Under the pieces are notes generated by a model. The model had not been told where the DNA came from. It worked only from the letters and a program-made list of their open reading frames with translations, and ran no database searches. Source: Paramacrobiotus metropolitanus (lineage: Eukaryota > Tardigrada > Eutardigrada > Parachela > Macrobiotidae). From it: DNA of 64,000 nt. Below are positions 30,820-43,416 of the stretch, piece after piece; within the stretch, counting starts at the first letter, position 1; the number at the start of each line of letters is the position of its first letter. The translations under genes and the position numbers were made by a program. The stretch spans positions 1-64,000 of the forward strand of contig NW_026570283.1 in NCBI RefSeq assembly GCF_019649055.1, written 5' to 3'.

Positions 30820-33800
30820 CTATTTATACAAACGATATACATCGGGATTGTTGACCGTTGAGGAGCTGGATGACTGGGAGGAACCGCTCCATGCCATGGT
30901 CTGGCTGGCGGTGGAGGGCGGCTCGAAGTAGTTGCCTTTCTGCCGCTTAAGACGCCGGTACATGGCAATAAAGGCTAAACAGCAGGACAGTGTGGCCACT
31001 TGGATTATGGCGGCTGTTATCCCTAACGCCCATACAAGGGCGGTCTTGGTGCACACTAGCGACCGGCTTGGTGGTACTACAAGGATATCCAAAGTTGAAA
31101 TAAATTATATTAATATAGGCCATAAAAATATTATTTAAATAATCTATAAAGAGCTGAGTTTGTTCTGCAGACACTTTTCTGTTATTTGAAGAATAAATCG
31201 ATAGCAAGATATTCTTCGTGGATTGTACCAACGCTAATGATATATGTAATTAGCAAAATTATTAGTACTTCGTATTTATATCGTATCTTGACTAAGTTTA
31301 ACTTACACTGGGCTTCATTAACAACGCCGTCTTTGCCAATAGTGGGTGCCCTGTTATTCTCGGTATCCACTAGAATAGCCAACTCCATGGTCAGTTCGCG
31401 ATCTTCCACGGAAGTGGCGTTATTGGGCGCCGATCGACGTTTACGAAGAAGACTAGCAGCGCCGGAACAGTCAGGCTGCAATCAAATGCACAGATAATTA
31501 TGTTACCTTGCAGTCTCTTACGAAAGTTCAATGTACCAATGGACACTTGTCCAAGCAGAAAGACACGGTAACGCGGAACTTTACGATGGAATCAGATGCG
31601 AATTTGAAAGCGGCGAATCGAGAGGTTAATGAGTGGTCATCTTTAATTTTGGCCATTGCGGGAAAGATGCTTGGCTCTACGGGACATCTGAAAAGTAGCT
31701 GTGTTCACCATGTTTTGAAATTCAGTAAAGCTCTGGTGAATCCTGAATTAATTGGGAAAGCCCGATATGCATGTGAAACATTCCATACCAATTTTTTAAG
31801 TACAACGATTTTAGTTATTAACAACTTTTCATCTGATATACCCTCTTCCGTCGACCAGCTGCAGCGTCTCATCACCCGCTCCGCTCATTGCCACCAGATC
31901 GCTGGCTGATATCCCAAAAGCACTGGCCTCGTCGAGCATGTCAATTGACAGAATCAGCGGATCCCCCAACTGGGCGCCCTGCACCTCCTTTCCCGAACCG
32001 TTGCGGATCTGAAGGCGGACTTTTGGCAGCGCCGCTACCCCCGAGACGGTCTGGGTGACGTTGGAGTGGTTTGGGTCCATGAAACGGGGTGGTACACCCT
32101 CAACGGTCAGGTCCTGGATGAGAGTTACTTTGGATGCCGGGTAGTCGCAGGCAATTCGGATGCGCCGATCACTGTCGCGTAGAACGATCGGATGCATCTA
32201 AAAAATGAGGAGAGATAAAAGCAGAAACTTATGTTGTTTTGGCCGGCATAGTCTTTTAATTAAGGGAGCTAACGCAACATTAAAGAGAAACCATTGAACG
32301 AACTACAGCTAGAGCTATTATGTGTAAGACAGACTTTTTTTAAAGAATTTTACCACTTTTCTCGATTTCCAAATTGTCGAATAAAGTACCCCAAAAAAGT
32401 GCTGCGAACAGAATGTACAGATACAGTCTTACACATACCTGAACGACGACGTCATTGACAAAGGTTCCGTTACCCTACATGTGAAAAGCAAAAACAGCGA
32501 AGGTCATTGCCAGTCAATAAAGTACGCTTCATGGGCTGCGGATAGCAAATAATTCAGAGTTAGGCAAAGTTTAAAACGTGCCGCATGTGCTGCACATTTC
32601 ATAAAGTAATAACTTTACTGAAACAGTTTCGTGTCAAGTGTATGGCCAATCATCACTATTTTAAGAGAAGATTACTCGCAATTGCGTACCAGACTTTTGC
32701 TTCCACACTCGTTGCCTTCCAGTTGCATAGTTAGTTCCACTTGGAAGTCATTGTTCCCGACCACGACACACAGATTTGGTTTATCCGCCTGGAAAAGGAG
32801 ATCAAACATGGGCATTATAATGACATTTCAAAAACGATCTACTATATCCAAATTTAACGGTCGCAAACAATTTTATAAATTGATATAATCACTATGCATT
32901 GTACATTGTAATATCGTGAATTTTAGGCAGTGTTTTTTTAGACAGCGTTTACATAAATAAACATATAACTGCATTTGTGGAAAATCTATGGCTTGGTGAG
33001 ATTACTTTGACCTTTGTTTAAGGAGGTGAAGTTACGATCCGTTTCGTAAAGTTAGCTACTATGTAATTAGTCATCAGTTGTTTTGTCAGTGTACTTACCG
33101 GATAAAATCGACCGTTGAATGGCCGATTGAGCTTGAGAATGGCCGTCATGGAGTTGGGACCGCAGCTCATGCTGACTGTTATAAAACACAACAGACAATT
33201 AGCTAGCAGCGTTAATTGGCAGTGTATCTTAACTACCCATGAATACACTGGCGCGCAGCACTCTCTCGCAATCACGCCAGCCGGCAGAGCATGTCCAGCC
33301 TGCGGTCAGGACTGCAGCGATCACACCGATGGCAGTCAAGCGGTCAGCTGTAGGTGCATGCCACTATATATGCCGGAGACCGGAAATTAGCGCCGGCTAA
33401 GCGCTGTAAGCGAGAGATGTGCCCGCCGGGTCACTCAACGTAACGCGCCGGTGATCATCCGTAAATGCGCCACAAACGCTCTTCAGCTTCTGTTGCTCAC
33501 TGGTACTGCTGTAAATTCGCCTGAACAGACTGGGCAGGGAGTAACGGGCGCGCCAAAGGTAACGCGTAATTTATTGCTCGTTTATATGCTTTCGATGGAA
33601 AAAATATCTAGATCAACTTCTTTATCGATGTGCATGGTCTTGTATGCCGCCGAAAAGTTTTTGTATCCCGCAGATCATTAGTTAAACAGAACGAAATTGC
33701 ATCAACTGGATCAGTGGAAAAAAGATAATTCTTATGAATATTACGTGTTGCTGTTTTCAAGGTTACTGTGGTAAATTCTAATGATGTGTTAAAACAAAAA

Positions 33801-36495
33801 AAAAACTAAATAGTAATCAGTAATTAGAAATAAATACGCAAAAAGAAAGAAAAGGACGCAAAAAAAACAAGAAACTACTACTTGCTACTTAAAAAACACG
33901 CGTGATCTGCATGCTAGAACAGCTGTTTTTCCAATAATATGTGTACAGGTGATATTATGCGGTTTCCTTACCATCAACACAATCCCCACGTTCCATGAAA
34001 CCTGTCAGACTTTTATCCTGCGCCGAACGGGTTTGCTGTAGATCGTTGTTTGCATTGATCAGGCTAATACGATCATCTGCACTCAGCACGCAGGTCTTAG
34101 TGTCCTCATCATATCGGTATGCTCGGCAGACAAAATTCTCTTCTTGGTGGCAATATGTTTCGCATTCTTTGATACTGGTCGTATTATCCAGTTCCGTTTC
34201 CACCGAAAACAAATTCTCTTCGACAGCTCGGAATTCACACAGATTTGGCTCTAAAACAAACCAAGGCTTATTAACTTTTTTTACACTGATTAAAGAGTTA
34301 GCAAATGTACGAGTATGTCTCATGCATCTCATAAAGTTTTGTTCCGAAATACACTAGTCACAGCGCAGTGAATTTAATTTATTAAAAAAAATCATTCTTC
34401 CTTAGTTTAACGACACCAACCTCGTCATGCCTTTATTTGCTTACTTTAATGTGCGAAGAACACTGCTGTAACTACGAGTATTAATGTTTCTACCGTTCTT
34501 CAAATGCTCCTTGAGCGCTCATAACGGATAAGCAGTTCTCACCGGGTGCACACTGATTCTCCAGGTAGTCCACCTGATCCTGGGCGGGGTGGAAGGCCTG
34601 CGGTAGGGTGCGGCGACTATGCCGACTGAGCCGGCATTCGGATGTCTGATAGTGGTACTCCGCTGAGCGACACACAAACGACTGCTCCTGCAGGCAGGCA
34701 CTCATACAGTCCATCCGATTGGCCACACTGTGCAGCACCAGGTCGTCATTGTTGACCAGCTCCATGCCCACCACACGCTCGAACGCCCACTCCTTCTTGC
34801 ATTGTAATCCTGCATTAAAGGAGAAAATTACTCAAATTTTTATCACTCGCCAGAATGCATAAATTAAAAACTAATCGAAATTCGATAACGCATAATAGGT
34901 TACTACTGCCTGTTAAAAACGGAATCGAAATTATCGATGAGCTTATTACTTTATACTTCGTGATCCATATTTCAGGCAGAGAAAATTCAGTAACTACCCA
35001 GCGGGAGCTTAAACACTTTACACTGCACTGAACTATGGAGGACATAAAAATTTATTTAATGTGCCTCTGTCGTACTACAATACAATACATGGTACTGTAA
35101 CATAGACACTGTATGTTACAATATCTTATAAGTACTCGTGCTGTAAACCGACTACTCTATGTTTATTATCAAATTTATAGCTGCCACTGAATAAATGTAG
35201 TGACAACAATTAAGCAACTGGAAAAATGAACAATCATTCCGCTTGAAAACAAATTAAGAAATACATTTTATAGGATTTCAGTATATGCAGCACGTATTTC
35301 ACGATATCACTATTAATGTTACAAAAGGAAAACCCAAACCAAAATTTTTACCGGCACAGCATAAAATAAATAATTTGAAACCATCTGTAGTACCAAATTA
35401 AACGGCAAAAAGTCTTGTCATTGCCGAAATTTACCGCAACTGAATTACGGTTATTACTGACTTGTCTACTGTATGTCCTTACCGGGTGCATTGAGACAAA
35501 TCTTCTCATAATAGGCAAATCCCGCCAAGGCCGTCAGTTCCGCCCTGGACTGTTTGGGCCGCTGATACAGCAGCAGACACTTGGCCTTGTTGTAGTCAGT
35601 GATGTAGGCCACGCAGTGCTCAGCATTGCTGCACTGCCGATTACAGGGAAAGGTCAACTCTGTGGAGCGATTACTCAGTCCGCCGGCCAGTGTCGTCTGG
35701 GTGCGATTGGCTTCGTTTAAGATCATGGCCGGTGACACAGCGCTGTCCAGTGTCCGTTCGAACGCGATCAGGCCGGTGCAGTTGAGAAAGGGCAGTTTGC
35801 CAATGCTGTTCATCTCGTCTAGGGGCTCATCCGTGCGGTTCTGTGTGTCGGGTAGGGTGGGCGTGGGGGCGGGAAGGGATACGGCGATGGCTATGATGTG
35901 AAAAAACTGTCTACGTTAACAACATATCTGTATACGTACAGAGTAAACAGCGTACAAAATAACTGCATTATGTGTACCATGTCAGATCCTGGAAGTATTA
36001 ATATTTTCATGTTGCATATAATATGGAAGTATGTGTGTACGGAAGCGCAAAAAACAAGTTAGGCAATTTTCTTTTGCTACTCGTTCAGTAGCACTACTTC
36101 TATGGTATGGAAAGTATAGCTTTTGTGGCACTGATATTTGTATTCTGATACGGATGGGATGGTAGTGTAATGATTTCTGAAAATAAAGTCACGTAAATGT
36201 CAAATTTAAATGTCAAAGTGTGCCTAATACGTATATGGCAGAAAAAAAATTTATTTTTTAAAATTTATTTTCTTTTACTTCCAAGCCGCAAAAAAATCTA
36301 CAAAATTGCCTGACCTGCTTAATTCATCTTTGCACTGAATGGGATTACACTGAAGCACGACAAACACTTGTGGCTAGCGCGCTTACCGGATACATTATTG
36401 TTAGTGGATTGAGCACTGACTACTCTGGACAATTGGCACACAACGGCAATAGACAGGGCAAAGGAAGCCGATACGACCACCGTCCGCTCCCGCAT
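30820..36495 (-). CDS. PAN/Apple and zona-pellucida domain membrane protein, NompA/NOAH-like (11 exons)
   Basis: Exons on the minus strand: 36495-36387, 35890-35483, 34809-34543, 34250-33972, 33175-33099, 32788-32690, 32476-32441 (36 nt), 32197-31842, 31687-31537, 31475-31307 and 31076-30820, giving 735 residues with all phases agreeing. Exon 1 is a signal peptide (MRERTVVVSASFALSIAVV). Exons 2-4 each encode a PAN/Apple module with paired cysteines (for example CMSACLQEQSFVC and CETYCHQEENFVC). Exons 5-10 encode a ZP domain: MSCGPNSMTAILKL, VNDVVVQ, DGRGCPVEPSIFPA, FRVTVSFCLDKC. A furin-type site RKRRSAP follows, then one TM helix (WALGITAAIIQVATLSCCLAFI) and a Ser-rich tail. PAN plus ZP is the architecture of Drosophila NompA and nematode NOAH, apical matrix proteins linking sensory cells or epidermis to cuticle. 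A cuticle-anchoring role is inferred. Confidence 0.88.
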
Positions 36496-39400
36496 GGTGG
36501 CTCGGATGCAGTTCCGGTGGAAAGCAGCTGTTGCAGTGGTGCCAAATAAAATCCAACAGAATTTCAGAACAGCCGCACTATGGAAATGCAGTCGCGGCCT
36601 ACGGAGCCGTTGCGTAGTCCAAGAATAACAATGTCAATTTGGAATAATCACTCACAAAACAAAGATTCTGAGTACCATTACAAGTTGAAGTTACCACAAA
36701 AGCTTAACGGAACTCAAACACAAAGTAGTGTGGTAACCCTCCGCAACGCTCAAGCTGTAACCTGCCCGACTGAACGCACACCTCGGAAATGAAGACCATC
36801 TTTAAGCCGGGACTTCGGATAACCTGCGACATTCTATGTGTACGTGGTGAGCGTACGTTGGCCAACAGGTGCATCTGAGCGGAACGTACGTACAGACGCT
36901 GCGTACGTCACCCAGCCAATTAGATCAGTGCAGTCGGTGCAAGGGGACCTCGCGAGGGTGAGAAGAGTGAGAGAGTGAGAGTGCAGGCGCCAATGGCCAG
37001 CGCAACCAAGGCCATTCAACTGATTGTGAGATTCGCAACTGGGCATGTACGACCTGTAAATTATACACGAATGATACTCGTATAGACTGACCAATTTACC
37101 CGCCCGCTTTTTTTCGCAATCCATGCTGCATATGCTGATGTGCAGGCTCCGGAGACCATGCACAACCATGATACTCTATGAGGATACTTTACATCCTGTG
37201 CTGCTTGGGTGTTGAAATCACTGAGGAAAATCATTAAGGAAAAGTGTATTAGATGGTTAACTAATAGGTTTTTAATTGCCTAAATACTGCAAAGTATTTA
37301 ACTATCATCGATAAGAAAAAGACTGTTGATTGACCCCCACTGTTGATTTAAACATGCGAAAAAACATATGTACTCGTACATCTGACTAACAGCGTTACGT
37401 TTTCTTCCCTTCTTAAACTTTGCAGTTTGCAGCTCTGCTTTTAAGGATTTTCCTTTAACTTATTTATCTCTCTTTCTTTTAGTTTTTTACCTGCTCTGTA
37501 ACGTTTTGTAAATTTATTGTTAAGATAGCGTTTTCCCTGTTTATAGAGACCCGACGTGAAATAAAAATCGAAAGGTTTTGACAGAATCGTTTCCTGCCCA
37601 ATTATCACTGACAAGTGGCAGTTGACGACATGCCGTATATTCATTTTACAATAGGTGTGCGTACCTGTAGATCTATGGTCAGCGGCGGCTAGTGATGCGT
37701 TAAACTGTTTTTGAACTTAACAGCCGACTGACCACAGTCTACGAGAGTAATTATACGTTTTACCAGCCAAGCTATATAGTGGAAAGTCGCAACAAAAACA
37801 CAGTCATGAAAAGGGTAAGTGAATGTTAACGTTATATTCCGGCTAGGAAGCGAGGTGTGGAGTGTAAACCGAAACTGTACGAGTTGCCGGTAGCGCAGAA
37901 GGACACACCACATCTTCCCCGGAAATAAACATCGCTGTGCCCTTCACAACGTCCATAATAAAACAGATTTGTTGTTTTATTATCACTGCCTTGAAGTCTT
38001 GTGTATGCGGGCTGCGGCACGTTTAGGTAATCCATCAACATTTGCCATGTTTTCTTGCCTCGCTTTCAGCAGATTGCGGAAAGAGAACACACACTGATTC
38101 ATGTTTATTGCGTTATGGATTCGGCTTACACTTAACATACGTTTCCTTCTCGAGGTCACTTTTTCACAACATTGCTGAAACCATTATGATAATAAATTAG
38201 TTATGAGTATACTTCTCAGTTTGTTGCTAACATCGTTAAGAAAATTATTTACAAAATGTAGAACTGCAGCGCAGATTCGCTGCATTTTTTGTTGGTATCC
38301 GATTGCAATAATAATATTTAATTTTAGAAAATAGCGTAGTGTAATATTTGAGCAGTACTTTGTGAGCGACATGCAGCGCAATTTCAAACATTTGTGGTTT
38401 TTGTGATTGTGCCGTGGTCGGATTGTTGACATGTGTATGATGTATGACCTTGTTCAATTTGCACATGCGAATATAATTACTGCTATTGTACCGCGTTGAT
38501 ATCGTTTGAAGAAGCCGTAAAACGTTTTTCACCTGCTGTTTTACGGGCAATCTCGCAGCAATCACCACAGAGATAAAAAACATTAACCAAGAGTGTATGT
38601 TTTTATTTACAAATTACGATCCATTAGAAGTTGAGTGTTTTTTATATTACTTGCGGCTCTACGTATAAACAAATTAATAAATAACCAAATTAAAATGAGA
38701 TATTTTGCTGCACCGAATTGCATGTTTTCGAAAATAAGAGTATGAAAACAAAATTTAAAAAATAATAGGCAAATTGGTAGGCAGAACTGCTCGGTATTGC
38801 TTTTAGAGCTAATTCAAAATGTTCATTCAAGTTTCGATGCTGTAAAATAAATTTCATGTACTGAAGCCAGATTTATATCGCGCATAAGTAAAGAAGCTAC
38901 ATTTATATCGTAAGTAAACATGCGTTTGTAGATGTGTGCAATGGAAACGAGTAAATTTCGGTATCCTGCGGCGATTGTGCATGTTATACTTTTAAATAAC
39001 AGAGTAGCAATATCAGCGACTGCCAATTCCCACGCCGACCACACTCAAAGAGCAGCTTCCATAGATCATTATGATCGCATATAGATATTATACAAAAGCG
39101 TGAAATGGAGACGATCCTCACAAGCACGAATAAACAATCGAATGTTTCCAAATTGTATCTATGATTTATGAATAATGCGCGCAGTTCTTAATATTGCTGT
39201 AACAAGTCGGACTACTGATTATGTAATGGTGTGAATGTGATTAATTTGTCTCGATTAAACACTGAACTTGACCGCGCAATATGTATTTTAATGCGAAGCT
39301 AATGATCTGGAACGTGTTGTTGGCAGGAAGAAAACGACCATTTCGGCGCGCAGCTACTACCAGACACCGTAGTACTAAAATTAATTTCGATATTTATATT

Positions 39401-40074
39401 ACTAGTTCTCCTATTGTTGGCGGTAAAACTCATAAATGTGTAATTAACCGATTTTTTCACAGGCACACCAGTTTATATATGAATCAGAACATTAACAATG
39501 AGCTCGTAGAAAAATATTCCCACATCAATAACATAATTATCTGTATAAAAGCGTGTTGTTACTGTTGTACACAATGTACTGTACTCCCAGATGTGGGTTT
39601 TCTTAACCAAGGCACCGCTTTACAGAGGAAACTGTATAGATTTAAGCAGATTGTGAACGGCTTCCGGGTCAACAGCTGAGCGGGCAACAGGTGGTCTGGG
39701 ACCAAAATATGCTCCAAGAACGTTGTTCAGGGACGTAATGGCCTGTCAAATTAAACGTTTGTTGCAGGAACCATTCTATAGATTGCTGCACGTACCGAAA
39801 TGGGACAAGTGATTTTTAAAAACATTCATCAGTCACTCTTCTTAAAACTACATCACCACGGTTGCCGGATTCGCAACTGTATTATGCTTATTTGAAAATA
39901 TTTAATAATGCAGCTGGGCTTAATTTAATCATGCTGCGCACGATACTCGTTATGCATACGTTTTTCTTTTATAATAATAACAAAGTTTTATCGTAAATTT
40001 TTGATGGGTGCAGCAATTTGAGGTGAATATAAATAGTAAGGTAATAAATTGTATTGTAATTTTTATATATTTAG
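36496..40074. other. Long intergenic region, no supported gene
   Basis: This 3.6 kb contains only AT-rich sequence and isolated ORFs. The longest is 132 codons at 39281-39679 (+), Lys/Arg/Cys-rich, with no family likeness or visible splice partners. Cis-regulatory DNA for the ZP gene is likely but not identifiable by eye. Confidence 0.4.
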
Positions 40075-41907
40075 TTACGGTGGCCTTACTTCCGGTGGGA
40101 GGGTGGCTGGGGCCACTTCGTAGATCAGCCACTGAGTGATGTCATGATTAAGGATAGCTTGCAGGAATCCAGCGAATAATCCCGGAAAGTTAATGGCTTC
40201 AATTAACGGTTCGGCCATCTACAGTTATAAGTGATCATATCAGATTACATATGTAAGCAACTAACTATTAAATCAATAATCTGATAACCGTACTTCTAGG
40301 GAACCTGTGTAGCTCGGACTGGGAATTACGCATTATTGTTTTATTGACATTCCAGAAATACTATTTTTCGCAATGGAGGATAGGTCATACTGTCTTCCTG
40401 TACCGTATAGAATTCCATCAATTTTTTCAAAGTCGCCATCAGACTTTCCACGGTTGCCGCCTCAACTCCCAGGGCGGATGCAATCAGATTCGTCAACAAA
40501 TCGCGCTGTTGAACGAGTTCCCTAGTTTGGACAACGTTCAATGGAGCTGGGGCTGGTGCTGCAATATTTCATTTTGCTTCATAATATTTTGTATAATGTT
40601 GTATTACACGCGTAAATACGTGTACTTCCGAAGTATACTTGTATATGCAGTGGTAGAGAAAAGTCGAAAGGGAAATGTGTGTCTGCTTAACCTTTTTCCT
40701 GAATCTATCTTTGGTTTTGATGCAATTTTATAAAAACTTACTCCAGTTGCGCGCAGAACTGCTTTTGTACGCTTAAACATTTACAGTTTAGTATCTTATT
40801 ATAACGATTTTGGGTGATCATCAATATATTAGCAGAAAATCGAGATAATCAACAGTGCGGTTTAAAAAAAATTGTTTATTGTTGATATACAGGTCGATCG
40901 CACCAAGTGTGGGCAGTAACAAAATATTCCCCATTGCTACCATTAACTCACAAAATCTTTTTCTTATTTTTTTATGATAGTTCTTGTTCTAGAGCAACTT
41001 TTTTAGTTATATTTCTGCGGTAGAAGTTAATACGCAGGGAGCGGAAGCGGAATTTTTGCTTTCAATTTTCCTCCAAAAATCGCACTGCTTAATAAGAAAT
41101 ATTCATGTGCAGTCAATAATTTTTTAAAAATTCTGGGCGCGTGAGAACTGGCAAAGAATATTGTGGTTTCCTAGTGGTCCTTTTCTCACTTTCTTTTAAT
41201 CAATAACGTCTGGTCCAACGTGTTCCGCGCTCTAGGCAACCACATTCTTGGGATGGTAGCTTTTAACGTACAAGTCTATGAGAGACACTCTTGTTTTAAG
41301 CCCGCTACGGGCAATATGCGCGCTAGAATCTTTTGCTAACCATTATCGAATACCTTTAAAGGCACTCAATAGTTTACAAAAAAGTTCACAGAAAAACATC
41401 AACTACTGAATTTTTGGGAGGGGCGGTTATAAACTTTAAAAAACTGGCCCCTACCCTCTTTTATTAAGCCCCGCCCTACTCGTTGCGGCCGCATCAACGG
41501 ATTTTAGTTTTAACATCACTGGATCCGCAATAAAAAGTTGCACTAATAAAGATGAAAATAAACAACAAAATTGTTTACAGAATTATTTTTCAAATTATTT
41601 TACTCAACTGCCCACACTTGGTGCGATCGACCTGTATCTGTATTTGTTGATTGCCAGTTTACATGTTCACCTTGCTTAAATCCAGCGAGCATATTGAGAA
41701 ATTGTTGACCAATAGCATTTCCCGCTAATACTGCATCATACTGCGCTGCAGGCGAGGCATCTAGATGAAACCAGAGTCAGCATAGCAGGGTTTAGGAACT
41801 CGGTCTGGATGCAGAACAAATGTCCACTTACTTCCTTGTTCTCGCTTGGGAATAAAGGATGCAGAAGCCACGGCAACCACCGAAATAACGACAAAAAATT
41901 GTTTCAT
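40075..41907 (-). CDS. Small secreted protein of unknown family (four exons, 154 residues)
   Basis: The exons are 41907-41832, 41760-41671, 40558-40404 and 40218-40075; they sum to 465 nt with matching phases. The N-terminus is a clear signal peptide (MKQFFVVISVVAVASASF) followed by a possible dibasic site (PKREQG). The mature part is helical with no cysteine, a short Ala-Pro linker (APAPAPL) at the start of exon 3 and a leucine-rich helix (DLLTNLIASALGVEAA), ending PPEVRPP. I do not recognise the family. It could be a lineage-specific secreted or cuticular protein. Intron 2 carries a 745-bp Tc1/mariner-type MITE. Confidence 0.65.
40890..41634. mobile_element. Tc1/mariner-type MITE, 745 bp
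   Basis: Perfect 28-bp terminal inverted repeats (CAGGTCGATCGCACCAAGTG...) are flanked by TA on both sides (40888-40889 and 41635-41636), as expected for Tc1/mariner insertions. No transposase ORF lies inside, so it is non-autonomous. It sits in intron 2 of the small secreted-protein gene. Confidence 0.88.
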
Positions 41908-43416
41908 TTTGCTTTTCTTTGTATTTACTAGTATAAATCCATCCACGAGCTCAATCAAACCAGTTATGTGTTTGAAAAACTTTAGTTCACAAACGGAAGT
42001 AACAATCAAGATATAACCTTGCCTGAAATCGATAATTACTATGGGGAAACTTTTAGGATAACTTAAAAGGTCCTAAAATTTATCAACTTGATAGCAATAC
42101 ATACAAATGGAGATTATTCGACAATTTCCAGAATCGGTTGTTATCGCATGTGAGTACACCATTTGACACTGGCCCCGATGGTGTTGTTTTACCGATAAGA
42201 TTATAGCCATTGTTTTAAATTATTTCAGTGGGTCTGAACACTTTTACCAGTTGAATTTTCACGGTTTTTATCGTAAGATGTTCGTCATAATTAGTATGCT
42301 GTTAATTCCAAACATGCGTTAGAATTTGGCGCTATGTATTTGCTTACATTAATTTAGTCGTTTTGTTTTACGCCTACAACTTCATTGCAGTGCGTTAACG
42401 CACAAAATTATTCAAAAGCAGTTTAAACAAATATGACATTCTAAAATAATTATCTGCACTCTCAAAATGAACGTGAATGTAGAAAGGTGGATTAGATTAA
42501 GAATTAAGGATAATTATATAGATTATTATAGCATTAACTGTACGTACATGCACAGTAACGGAAATACCGGTAGAGTAACTTTTATTTAAAGGTTGCCCTT
42601 TATCATAAAATGAATAAATCTAAGGAGTGTTACATCGGAATTAATCGTACAATAACTGATTTAAAAATAGGCACTGATCTAGGATCGCATAAACATTGCT
42701 CCAACGCTGTATTGTGCATCAAGAGTCTATAGCACAGCACAGCATAGTGTGCTGTATAAGGTAATAGGCGTTGACCTTCATAACTATGCATTCCATACCA
42801 CCAAAACTTCCGAAGTAGATCGCGGCAGAAAGTTGCATACTGCAGATCCTGAGATTCACAGTGGTATCGATCGATGGTGAATCATATGAGTAAAGGTGCG
42901 TAACACCATAATGCTCGGCTGCTTCAGGGACAAACATGTACCCATGGATGCGTAATCCATACAATTCTGGTAACTTGGTTTAGCGTACCATTGCTCCACA
43001 CACAGCCGCTTGGGTAAATATGTAATGCTAGACGGGAGTTAGGGCAGGAAGATGCTACTCTAGCTGGAGTTGCCAGCACTTACTATGTTTGTCTTCCTAT
43101 CATGGTGACTGCCGAGCACTGATCCACGGGCTTCAGCATACCCTTGCCACCGTTAACCGACTTTTCTACAGGATTTGTTGTGCCAGTTTTTCTGGCATAT
43201 GCATACGGGAATGTTGTAAGACTGTGGATGATTTATCACGGGTTTTTTTGGTGATTTGTTTTTGCTGTTTAGAACTGGTAGAAGCAGTTCCAGCAGCAAT
43301 CCAGTTGCTCGAGCACTTGGAAAATTACAACGTACAAATCGTTAGTTGAATTGTTAATAAGAATGTGATGAATTTGCTTACGGTAAGAAATATTACGACT
43401 GTGGCAAATCGACGAT
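41908..43416. other. Intergenic region between divergent genes
   Basis: About 1.5 kb separates the start codons of the secreted-protein gene (-) and the mucin-like gene (+). No gene-like ORF is seen. It should contain both promoters. Confidence 0.4.

Noticed and set aside
39281-39679. A 132-codon plus-strand ORF
   Set aside because: Composition is AT-rich and random-looking, with no signal peptide, domain or splice context.
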